Below are positions 6,983 to 13,922 of a stretch of DNA of 18,187 nucleotides, in pieces. How positions within the stretch are numbered: position 1 is the stretch's first letter; each line of letters starts with the position of its first letter. The stretch covers positions 1 through 18,187 of the forward strand of contig RFPX01000007.1 in the NCBI GenBank assembly GCA_009925955.1. The letters are read 5' to 3'. Origin of the DNA: Betaproteobacteria bacterium (lineage in GTDB: Bacteria > Pseudomonadota > Gammaproteobacteria > Burkholderiales > Burkholderiaceae_C). Made by a program: the position numbers and the translations under genes. The notes beneath the pieces were generated by a model that did not search any database, was not told where the DNA came from, and was given only the letters and a program-made list of their open reading frames with translations.

Positions 6983-9735
6983 CAAGCTGACGAGCCGTTG
7001 GCGGCGTCCTTGAGCCGGTACAGGGCCTCCAAGGCCTCGCGGGGGCTCAGGGTATCGGGCTGAAGGCCCTCAAGCAGTTCGATGACCGCGCGGGCCGTGG
7101 AGTTCGGCTCAGCGGCCGCGGCTGCCGGGGCCGCCACGCCAGCAAACAGGTCGACTTGGGGCTGCTGGGCCAAGGCTCGCCGCTCCAGTGATTCGAGGGT
7201 GTTGCGTGCCTGGCGCACCACCGCTGCTGGCATGCCCGCCAGGCGCGCCACCTGAACGCCATAGCTGCGGCTGGCCGGCCCGGGTGCAATCTCGTGCAGA
7301 AACACGATGTCTTGCCCTGACTCCACCGCCCCGACGTGCACATTCAAGGCCTGCGGATGGTGCTGTGCGAACGCCGTCAGTTCGAAGTAGTGGGTGGCGA
7401 ACAGGGTGAAGCAGCGGTTGCGCTCGTGCAGGTGGGTGGCGATGGCGCCCGCCAAGGCCAGCCCATCTTCAGTGGAGGTGCCGCGTCCAATCTCGTCCAT
7501 CAGCACCAGGCTGTGCTCGCTGGCGCGGTGAAGAATGGCGGCGGCTTCGGTCATCTCCACCATGAAGGTGGACTGCGCATTGGCCAGGTCGTCGGCCGCC
7601 CCAATGCGGGTGTGGATGGCGTCAATCGGGCCCAGTCGGCAGGACTGGGCTGGCACATACGAGCCCATCGAGGCCAAGAGCACGATCAAGGCGACCTGTC
7701 GCATGAAGGTGCTCTTGCCGCCCATGTTCGGGCCGGTGATGACGAGCATCTTGGTGCGGGCATCCAGGCGGCAGTGGTTGGGCATGAAAGCGGCGCCGCG
7801 GGTTTCCTGCAAGCGCGCCTGCACCACCGGATGGCGGCCCGCCTCGATGTCGATACAGGGGTGGTTGACGAACTGCGGCTCTGTCCATTGAAGGGTCTGC
7901 GCCCGCTCGGCCAGGCAGGCCAGCACATCCAGGCGCGCCAGGGCCTGCGCCAAGCGCTGCAGCGCGCTCAGGTGGGTGGCCAGGGCCTCGACCATCTGCT
8001 CGAACAGCCACTTTTCACGCGCCAAGGAGCGGTCTTGGGCCGAAAGGGCCTTGTCCTCGAAGGCCTTGAGTTCCGGCGTGATGAAGCGCTCGGCGTTCTT
8101 CAAGGTCTGTCGGCGCTGGTAGTCGGCAGGAACCCGGTCCAGGCCGCTGCTGGTGACCTCGATGTAGAAGCCGTGCACCTTGTTGAACTGCACACGGAGG
8201 TTGCCGATGCCGGTGCGCTCGCGCTCGCGTGCCTCCAGGTCCAACAGGAAGGCATCGCAGTTCTGGGCGATGGCGCGCAGTTCATCGAGTTCAGCGTCCA
8301 CCCCAGGCGCCACGACACCGCCATCGCGAAGCAGGGCAGCGGGCTCATGGGCCAGCGCACCAAGCGTCTCCAGTATCTGGGCGTCGGGCTGCAGGGCCTG
8401 CGCATCCTGGGCCAGCAGTTGGGCGTGTTCAGCGGCCCCCAGTACGGTGGCGCGAAGGGCCGGCAAGGCCTGCAAGGTCTCCCGCAGGCCCGCCAGTTCC
8501 CGCGGACGCACCTGTCGCAGGGCCACCCGCGTGCTGATGCGTTCCACATCGCAGGTGTGGCGCAAGGCCTGGCGCAGGGCCTCGAATGCCGGGGATGCTG
8601 CCGGGTTGGCCGGGGTTTCTGGCGTGGCCTTTGGCGGCAGACCCGCTGGCCAGGCCAGCAAGGATCCGATGGCCTGGTGCCGCAGGCGGGCTTGATGGCG
8701 GTCGCGCAGCGGATGGGTGAGCCACTGCCGCAACAGGCGGCTGCCCATGCCGGTGCGGCAGCTGTCCATCAGGGACAGCAGGGTGGGGCTGTCTTCTCCC
8801 CGCAGGGTACGGGTGAGTTCCAGGTTGCGCACGGTGCTGGGCGGCAGGTCGATCAGGTCCTTTCCCGATGGCGCCTCCAGGCTTTGCACATGGCTCAGGG
8901 CTTGGCTCTGGGTCTGCTGGGCATAGGACAGGAGTGCCGCAGCAGCAGCGTGGGCGACGCCCAGGTCCTCGGCGCCGAAGGCTTGCAGGCTTTGCACCTT
9001 CAGCTGTTCGCACAGTTTGCGCCGGCCCAGCGCCGCATCAAACTGCCATGCCGGGCGGTGGGTCAGCACGGCCGTTGCACGGCCGGCATTGGCCCAGATG
9101 GTGTTGAACGCCGTGGCGCCGCGTGTGTGCTCGTCGGGCGGTGGCAGGAGCAGCTCGGCCGGCTCCAGGCGTGCCAGCCAGCTGCCCAGGTCCGCGCCCT
9201 CGCATTCGGCTACCCCCAGGCGGCCGCTGGCCATACCCAGCCAGGCCAGCCCCCAGCGCAGGGCCTGGGGACCCGAAGCGCTGCGTGAGCCCGTTGGGGC
9301 GTTCTGTGAGACCAGGGCCAGCAGGAGACTTTCGCTGCGGTCGGCCAACAGCTCGCTGTCGGTGAGCGTGCCCGGGGTCACCACCCGAACCACTTTGCGC
9401 TCCACCGGGCCTTTGGAGGTGGCCACATCGCCGACCTGCTCGGCCACGGCCACCGCCTCCCCCAGCTTGATCAAGCGGGCCAGGTAGGTCTCCACCGAAT
9501 GCACCGGCACACCGGCCATGACCACCGGTTCGCCGGCGCTTTGCCCGCGGGTGGTGATGGTGATGTCCAGCAGGCGATGGGCCTTGCGCGCGTCTTCGTA
9601 GAAGAGCTCGTAGAAGTCACCCATCCGGTAGAACACCAGGGTGTCGGGAAACTCGGCCTTGATGCGCAGGTACTGCGCCATCATGGGCGTGTGATGGGAG
9701 TGGTCCGCTACAGCTGCGGGCGGGGAACCGTGCAT
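6982..9735 (-). CDS. mutS: DNA mismatch repair protein MutS
   Basis: Recognises mismatches and small loops, then recruits MutL. Complete, 917 aa from the chosen start, longer than the 853-aa E. coli protein. Seen: HTPMMAQYLRIKAE near the start, the mismatch-wedging Phe-X-Glu motif (Phe41, Glu43 in GDFYELF), Walker A GPNMGGKST (668-676), Walker B LVLMDEIGRG with Asp747/Glu748 (743-752), and FATHYFEL (779-786). A clamp-binding type motif QVDLF occurs at 860-864, followed by the C-terminal multimerisation region. An Ala/Pro-rich insert (about 364-384) lies in the lever/core region. ATG 9735-9733 places the HTPMM motif about 15 residues in, close to family norm. A TTG at 9780-9778 that overlaps the suhB stop would add 15 residues and is less likely. 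No clear Shine-Dalgarno. Confidence 0.96.
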   Translation of the reverse strand: MHGSPPAAVADHSHHTPMMAQYLRIKAEFPDTLVFYRMGDFYELFYEDARKAHRLLDITITTRGQSAGEPVVMAGVPVHSVETYLARLIKLGEAVAVAEQVGDVATSKGPVERKVVRVVTPGTLTDSELLADRSESLLLALVSQNAPTGSRSASGPQALRWGLAWLGMASGRLGVAECEGADLGSWLARLEPAELLLPPPDEHTRGATAFNTIWANAGRATAVLTHRPAWQFDAALGRRKLCEQLKVQSLQAFGAEDLGVAHAAAAALLSYAQQTQSQALSHVQSLEAPSGKDLIDLPPSTVRNLELTRTLRGEDSPTLLSLMDSCRTGMGSRLLRQWLTHPLRDRHQARLRHQAIGSLLAWPAGLPPKATPETPANPAASPAFEALRQALRHTCDVERISTRVALRQVRPRELAGLRETLQALPALRATVLGAAEHAQLLAQDAQALQPDAQILETLGALAHEPAALLRDGGVVAPGVDAELDELRAIAQNCDAFLLDLEARERERTGIGNLRVQFNKVHGFYIEVTSSGLDRVPADYQRRQTLKNAERFITPELKAFEDKALSAQDRSLAREKWLFEQMVEALATHLSALQRLAQALARLDVLACLAERAQTLQWTEPQFVNHPCIDIEAGRHPVVQARLQETRGAAFMPNHCRLDARTKMLVITGPNMGGKSTFMRQVALIVLLASMGSYVPAQSCRLGPIDAIHTRIGAADDLANAQSTFMVEMTEAAAILHRASEHSLVLMDEIGRGTSTEDGLALAGAIATHLHERNRCFTLFATHYFELTAFAQHHPQALNVHVGAVESGQDIVFLHEIAPGPASRSYGVQVARLAGMPAAVVRQARNTLESLERRALAQQPQVDLFAGVAAPAAAAAEPNSTARAVIELLEGLQPDTLSPREALEALYRLKDAANGSSA

Positions 9736-9744
9736 TCGGGCATT

Positions 9745-9764
9745 GTCGGGCCTGCAGGCCCGAC
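9745..9764. repeat. Perfect 20-bp palindrome between suhB and mutS
   Basis: The ten bases gtcgggcctg are followed directly by their exact reverse complement. As RNA this gives an 8-bp, almost all-GC stem with a 4-nt loop. It fills half of the 41-bp gap after suhB and ends 9 bp before the chosen mutS ATG. No T-run follows on either strand, so it is not a standard intrinsic terminator. It may be an mRNA end-protecting or processing hairpin, an attenuator, or a protein-binding dyad. Confidence 0.5.
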
Positions 9765-9776
9765 CTTCACCGTTGC

Positions 9777-10775
9777 TCAAGCATCCTGGCGACGAATGCG
9801 GATGGGCGCGCGCTTGGTGGCTGGTTTGGCGGCAGCACCGTCTGCTGCGCCTTCCCCGTCACCGGCATGCTGTCCCACCGTGCCGAGGCTGCGCGCCAAG
9901 GCCGCTTCGGGTGTGGGCCCTTCAGGTCGGCTGCGGTCTGGCGTGGGGGCCGCTTCTTCGTCGCGAATCACACGCGTGTAGGGGGCCAGGATCTTGACCA
10001 GTGAGCCGTACACCTTGGGCGTGCCCGCCACGATTTCACGCTGGTAGAGGAAGTCAGCCTCGCCCGTGAAGTTGCCCACCAGCCCGCCGGCCTCGGTGAT
10101 CATGAGCGCGCCGGCAGCGGCATCCCAGGGGTTGAGGCCCATCTCGAAGAAGCCGTCGTAGTGGCCTGCCGCCACGTAGCACAGGTCCAAAGCGGCTGCA
10201 CCGGGGCGGCGTACCCCCGCGCAGGATTGCATGACCTCTTCAAACATCTTCACGTAGCGTTTGAAGTTGTCGCCCTTGCGGAAGGGGAAACCGGTACCCA
10301 CCAGGGATTCGGACAGTCGGGTGCGCTTGCTCACGCGCAACCGGCGGTCATTGAGATAGGCGCCACGGCCTTTGGAGGCATGGAACAGGTCGTTGCGCGT
10401 GGGGTCGTACACCACCGCTTGCTGCAGCACGCCCCGGTGGGCCAGGGCGATGCTCACCGCATAGAAGGGAAAGCCGTGGATGAAGTTGGTCGTCCCGTCC
10501 AGCGGGTCGATGATCCAGGTGTATTCGCTATTGGCTTGGCCGTGCTCTCGGCCGCTTTCCTCGGCCAAGATCCCATGGTCGGGGTAGGCCTGCAGGAGCG
10601 TTTCGATGATGGCGCGCTCAGCCGCTTGGTCCACTTCGGTGACGAAGTCGTTGGCCCCTTTGCTGCCCACCTTGAGCACCTCCACGTCGAGTGAGGCCCG
10701 GTTGATGATGGTGCCTGCCGTGCGCGCGGCCTTCACGGCGATGTTGAGCATGGGGTGCAGGGTTTGCTGCGACAT
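9777..10775 (-). CDS. suhB: SuhB inositol-1-monophosphatase family protein with long C-terminal tail
   Basis: Mg-dependent phosphatase fold; in E. coli SuhB is also part of the ribosomal-RNA antitermination complex with NusA. The 332-aa protein begins MSQQTLHPMLNIAVKAAR, matching the family N-terminus. Seen: Glu72 in AEESG, DPLDGTTN (90-97) with Asp90 and Asp93, and WDAAAG (217-222) with Asp218, the usual metal and substrate ligands. The family core ends near residue 270. The last 60 or so residues are Ala/Gly/Pro-rich with a basic end (KRAPIRIRRQDA), absent from the 267-aa E. coli protein. ATG 10775-10773 has GAGG about 11 nt upstream. Open frame further upstream is not SuhB-like. It is divergent from trmJ, an arrangement also found in E. 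coli. Confidence 0.94.
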   Translation of the reverse strand: MSQQTLHPMLNIAVKAARTAGTIINRASLDVEVLKVGSKGANDFVTEVDQAAERAIIETLLQAYPDHGILAEESGREHGQANSEYTWIIDPLDGTTNFIHGFPFYAVSIALAHRGVLQQAVVYDPTRNDLFHASKGRGAYLNDRRLRVSKRTRLSESLVGTGFPFRKGDNFKRYVKMFEEVMQSCAGVRRPGAAALDLCYVAAGHYDGFFEMGLNPWDAAAGALMITEAGGLVGNFTGEADFLYQREIVAGTPKVYGSLVKILAPYTRVIRDEEAAPTPDRSRPEGPTPEAALARSLGTVGQHAGDGEGAADGAAAKPATKRAPIRIRRQDA

Positions 10776-10906
10776 GGGTTGGTCGTCCTCGGGCGTGGGG
10801 CGCACCAGCATCCGGGCGCGCAAACACGCGGGTGCAGGGGCAGGGGGGGCTGGCGGGGAAAAGAACGGCTGCAAAGCGCCTTGGGGACGACAATGCAAAG
10901 ACCCTG

Positions 10907-10912
10907 ATTGTA
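10907..10912 (-). promoter_or_regulatory. Possible -10 box (TACAAT) for suhB
   Basis: TACAAT on the minus strand (5 of 6 consensus matches) sits in the 163-bp suhB-trmJ divergent gap. The best -35-like partner is TTCGCA at 10932-10937, at a long 19-bp spacing. A start near 10900 would give a leader of about 125 nt. No equally good plus-strand promoter for trmJ is visible in this gap. Weak evidence, based on position and base composition only. Confidence 0.3.
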
Positions 10913-10938
10913 GGGCGGTGCCCGACCCCCTTGCGAAC

Positions 10939-11823
10939 ATGCCCGTTCTAGACCCCCACCCCCGTTTCATCCTGGTTGAAACCAGCCACCCCGGCAATGT
11001 GGGCGCGGTGGCGCGCGCCATGAAGGTCATGGGCTTCGCAGACCTGGTATTGGTGCGGCCCCGCCACGCCGATGTCTTGTCGCAGGAAGAGACGGTGGCC
11101 ATGGCCAGCGGTGCGGCTGACGTGCTGACGCGGGCCCGGATCGTGGACCGCGTGGAGGATGCGCTGGAGGGCGTCCAGCACCTGTGCGCCACCGCCATGA
11201 CCCCACGTGACTTCGGCCCCCCCACGGTCGCGCCCCGCGCCTTTTTCGAAGCCCTCGGGCGTGGCGCCTGGCCGCCCCCAGAGGCGGCGGGCCCAGGCAC
11301 CGGCGTCGGCCATGGTCATGCCGATCTGCGACGCGACATGGGCGCACCGCGATTGGGCTTTCTGTTGGGCAGCGAGCGCTATGGCCTGTCCAACGGTGAT
11401 GTCTACCGTGCCCATGTGTGCCTGAGCATTCCCACCCACCCCGATTACGGCTCGCTCAACCTGGCGCAGGCTGCGCAGCTCCTGGCCTATGAGTACCGGC
11501 AGGCCCTGGGTGGCTTCGAGGTGGTGGGCCGAACCACCCCCACCCAGTGGGCCGATGCCGCCGCGGTGTCCGCTGTGTTGCAGCACTGGCAGCAGGTGTT
11601 GTTGGCTGTTGGCTTTCTGGACCCCCAAGCCCCCAAGAAGCTCATGCCCCGCCTGCAGCAGTTGCTCAACCGGACCCCCTTGGCGCAGGAAGAGGTGCAC
11701 CTGCTGCGCGGCATCGCGCGTGCAATCGAGCGTGCAGCCAACGGCGCTGGGCCGCACGGGGTGCGTGAACCGCAGGCAGCCCCTGGCGCACCGGAAATCA
11801 CCGCCCGCACTACACTGGACTGA
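10939..11823 (+). CDS. trmJ: tRNA (cytidine/uridine-2'-O)-methyltransferase TrmJ
   Basis: SPOUT-class enzyme that 2'-O-methylates position 32 of tRNA anticodon loops using S-adenosylmethionine. 294 aa. Seen: FILVETSHPGNVGAVARAM (10-28), the GSERYGLSN cofactor-knot motif (144-152), PDYGSLNLAQA (168-178), and the helical C-terminal domain to about 267. The stretch 107-135 is longer than in E. coli TrmJ and is Gly/Pro-rich (WPPPEAAGPGTG), an insertion between the first and second SPOUT motifs. ATG 10939 gives the family-like start MPVLDPHPRFILVE. The frame is open further upstream but not family-like. TGA overlaps the cysE ATG by one base (TGATG), so trmJ and cysE are probably one transcript. 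Confidence 0.94.
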   Translation: MPVLDPHPRFILVETSHPGNVGAVARAMKVMGFADLVLVRPRHADVLSQEETVAMASGAADVLTRARIVDRVEDALEGVQHLCATAMTPRDFGPPTVAPRAFFEALGRGAWPPPEAAGPGTGVGHGHADLRRDMGAPRLGFLLGSERYGLSNGDVYRAHVCLSIPTHPDYGSLNLAQAAQLLAYEYRQALGGFEVVGRTTPTQWADAAAVSAVLQHWQQVLLAVGFLDPQAPKKLMPRLQQLLNRTPLAQEEVHLLRGIARAIERAANGAGPHGVREPQAAPGAPEITARTTLD

Positions 11824-12602
11824 TGTTTGCCAGACTGCGTGAAGACATCGCTTGCATCCGCGAGCGCGACCCGGCTGCGCGCTCGTCGTGGGAAGTGCTC
11901 ACCTGTTATCCAGGGCTGCATGCCCTGGTGATGCACCGCTGGGCCCATGCCTGCTGGAAGCACGGCCTGAAGTGGTTGGGTCGTTTCATCTCCCAGTTGG
12001 CGCGGTGGTTCACCGGCATCGAGATTCACCCCGGGGCGTCGATCGGGCGGCGTGTGTTCATCGACCACGGCATGGGCGTGGTGGTGGGCGAGACGGCCGA
12101 AATTGGCGACGACTGCACCATCTACCAGGGGGTCACCCTGGGCGGCACCTCCCTGAGCCGCGGAACCAAGCGTCACCCAACGCTGGGCAAAGGCGTCATC
12201 GTGGGTGCCAACTCGCAAGTCCTGGGTGGCTTTACGGTGGGCGACGGCGCGCGCATCGGCAGCAGTGCGGTGGTGGTCAAGCCGGTGCCTGCAGGCGCCA
12301 CCGCGGTGGGCAACCCTGCGCGCATCATCCAAAGCGAGTCTGACAGCCTGCGCGAGGCGGTGGCCGCCCGGATGGGCTTTTCGGCCTATGGTGTGACCCA
12401 GGGCGATGACCCGGTCTCACAGGCCATGCGCAGCCTCATCGACAACGCAGCCGGCCACGAGCACCAGATTGCCCTGTTGTGGGCAGCCATCGAAAAGCTC
12501 GCTGCGCAGAACCGCCAGCTGCCGCTGGAGCCCTGTGTGCCTCAGGATGCGGCCACGCAGGAAACCTTCGATGCCGAGGGCCTGCGCCGAAAGGTCAACT
12601 GA
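11823..12602 (+). CDS. cysE: Serine O-acetyltransferase, short N-terminal type
   Basis: Transfers acetyl from acetyl-CoA to serine, giving O-acetylserine for cysteine synthesis. 259 aa. The left-handed beta-helix of hexapeptide repeats spans about 66-168: IEIHPGASIG, FIDHGMGVVVGE, YQGVTLGG, KRHPTLGKGVIVGANSQVLGG, AVGNPARII. Catalytic His82 (DHG) and His118 (RHP) are present, with Glu67 where E. coli has Asp143. Only about 65 residues precede the helix, against roughly 140 in E. coli, and about 90 follow it, so it is the EpsC/NifP-like layout. The start shares a base with the trmJ stop. In Pseudomonas and Azotobacter trmJ-cysE precede the isc cluster; here no iscR follows. It converges on mog with only 8 bp between the stop codons. 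Confidence 0.93.
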   Translation: MFARLREDIACIRERDPAARSSWEVLTCYPGLHALVMHRWAHACWKHGLKWLGRFISQLARWFTGIEIHPGASIGRRVFIDHGMGVVVGETAEIGDDCTIYQGVTLGGTSLSRGTKRHPTLGKGVIVGANSQVLGGFTVGDGARIGSSAVVVKPVPAGATAVGNPARIIQSESDSLREAVAARMGFSAYGVTQGDDPVSQAMRSLIDNAAGHEHQIALLWAAIEKLAAQNRQLPLEPCVPQDAATQETFDAEGLRRKVN

Positions 12603-12610
12603 GGCGCGGC

Positions 12611-13207
12611 TCAGCGAGCGCGAATGGCCGACTTGGGCCGGAAGGCCTTACAGACCGCCTCATCGGTTTCGATGTAAGGCCCCCCGATGAGGTCGATGCA
12701 GTAGGGCACGGCTGCAAAGATGCCATGCACCGGGGGTTGCGCCTGCGGCAGGCCTTCCAAGGTTTCGGCGATGGACTTCGGCTGGCCCGGCAGGTTGATG
12801 ATCAGCGTCTGGCCTCGAATCACCGCCACCTGGCGTGACAAGATGGCCGTGGGCACAAAGCGCAGGCTGATCTGGCGCATCTGTTCACCAAAGCCCGGCA
12901 TTTCCTTGTCGGCCACGGCCAAGGTGGCTTCGGGCGTCACGTCTCGGCGCGCCGGCCCGGTGCCGCCGGTGGTCAGCACCAGGTCGCAGCGGGCATCGTC
13001 GGCCAATTCACGCAGGGTGGCAGCAATCACGGCTTGCTCGTCGGGGATCAACCGCGACTCCCAGCTCACCGGGTTGCGCACGGCGCGGCTCAGCCAGGCC
13101 TGGAGGGCCGGCAGTCCCTGGTCTTGGTAGACACCGCTGGAAGCCCGGTCGCTGATGGAGACGATGCCGATGCGCACGGGGTCTGCTGAAGGGGTGGGCT
13201 CGCTCAT
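12611..13207 (-). CDS. mog: Molybdopterin adenylyltransferase
   Basis: Adenylylates molybdopterin before MoeA inserts molybdate, in molybdenum cofactor synthesis. 198 aa and very close to E. coli MogA along its length: RIGIVSISDRASSGVYQD (12-29), RLIPDEQAVI (52-61) with Asp56, LTTGGTGPARRDVTPEATLAVAD (78-100) with Asp89, the PGFGEQMRQISL block (104-115), and the NLPGQPKSI segment (138-146). The two Asp residues match those shown to matter in E. coli (49 and 82). ATG 13207-13205 lies 6 nt after the darP stop, so the two are probably co-transcribed. No other Mo-cofactor gene is in the window. MoaB and MogA are paralogues; the C-terminal block (HGIFAAVPYCIDLIGGPY) fits MogA better. Confidence 0.93.
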   Translation of the reverse strand: MSEPTPSADPVRIGIVSISDRASSGVYQDQGLPALQAWLSRAVRNPVSWESRLIPDEQAVIAATLRELADDARCDLVLTTGGTGPARRDVTPEATLAVADKEMPGFGEQMRQISLRFVPTAILSRQVAVIRGQTLIINLPGQPKSIAETLEGLPQAQPPVHGIFAAVPYCIDLIGGPYIETDEAVCKAFRPKSAIRAR

Positions 13208-13213
13208 AGGGAC

Positions 13214-13900
13214 TCAGGCCTGTACGTAGGGCTTGATGAATTGAAACAGTTCGCGCCAAGCACGCCCATGGCGCTGCTCCGGCGGCAAGGCCGCTTCCTT
13301 GCGCGCGGCCCGGATCAGGCTGCGCAACTGCTGGGCGTCACAGCCCGGGTGCTGGGCCATGAACTCGGTCAAGGCTTGGTCGTCTGCCACCAGGGAGAGG
13401 CGCAGCGCTTCGGCCTGGTGCAGTGCCAGTGTTTGGCGGGCCGATCCCAGTTCGGCTTCGGCCACGGCCTGCGCGAGCGGCTCAATGTCGGCCTGGCGCA
13501 TCAGCTTGCCCACATACTGGCGCTGGCGGCGGCGGCCTTCGTGGCTGCGCGTGCGGCGCAGCTCAACGATGGCGTCACGCAGCAGTTCATCCATGGGCAG
13601 CGCGGCCAGCCGTTCGTTCGACAAGGCTGCCAGGGCGTCACCCAGGGTCTGCATGTCGTGGGCGGCCCTCTTCAGCTCGGTCTTGCTGGGGCGGTCGTCA
13701 CGGCCATCGGCTTCCTCGGCATCGCTGCCCTCTGGGCCTGGCCCGGCGCCGGTGCGGCCGTGGTCGGTGATCCCCGTGGCACCGCGGCCCGGCGCGGCCA
13801 AGGCTTGGCGCGGTTGACGGCGGTCAGTGGGTGCTTGGCCCCGCCCGAGGGCGGTCAAGGCGGTGGCGGCGTCAAGGGCTTTGGAGCGGCGGGCACACAT
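13214..13900 (-). CDS. darP: DarP (YjgA/DUF615) ribosome-associated protein
   Basis: Family proteins bind the late-assembling 50S ribosomal subunit and promote its maturation. The family region begins at DRPSKTELKR (69-78) and includes HEGRRRQRQYVGKLMRQADIEPL (120-142) and a C-terminal block with QQLRSLIRAARKE (190-202) ending WRELFQFIKPYV. About 68 low-complexity residues (Ala, Arg, Gly, Pro) precede this if ATG 13900-13898 is right; E. coli DarP is 183 aa in total. The next in-frame starts are TTG codons (codons 15 and 34); the first downstream ATG would cut into the conserved block. The N-terminus is therefore uncertain. It is divergent from pmbA, a neighbour pair seen widely in proteobacteria, and mog follows 6 nt downstream. 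Confidence 0.88.
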   Translation of the reverse strand: MCARRSKALDAATALTALGRGQAPTDRRQPRQALAAPGRGATGITDHGRTGAGPGPEGSDAEEADGRDDRPSKTELKRAAHDMQTLGDALAALSNERLAALPMDELLRDAIVELRRTRSHEGRRRQRQYVGKLMRQADIEPLAQAVAEAELGSARQTLALHQAEALRLSLVADDQALTEFMAQHPGCDAQQLRSLIRAARKEAALPPEQRHGRAWRELFQFIKPYVQA

Positions 13901-13910
13901 ATGGGGTCGC

Positions 13911-13917
13911 TATGATA
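13911..13917. promoter_or_regulatory. Symmetric -10 element shared by darP and pmbA
   Basis: TATGATA reads as TATGAT on the plus strand and TATCAT on the minus strand, fitting the TA-NNN-TA symmetry described for bidirectional bacterial promoters. It is the only A/T-rich spot in the 22-bp gap between the two ATG codons. Start sites would fall at or within a few bases of each ATG, giving almost leaderless transcripts. No good -35 is visible on either side. Confidence 0.4.
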
Positions 13918-13922
13918 GTCCG

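Noticed and set aside
7336..9288. A 650-codon open frame on the plus strand opposite mutS
   Set aside because: Low-complexity Gly/Gln/Leu-rich translation without a recognisable fold, antisense to an intact MutS. High GC makes such shadow frames common.
9736..9780. TTG start for mutS overlapping the suhB stop
   Set aside because: It would add 15 residues beyond the family norm and translate through the palindrome. The ATG at 9735 puts the conserved HTPMM motif at the expected distance, though the TTGA overlap keeps this from being certain.
13241..13915. A 224-codon plus-strand frame opposite darP
   Set aside because: Antisense shadow; darP on the other strand has its conserved family blocks.
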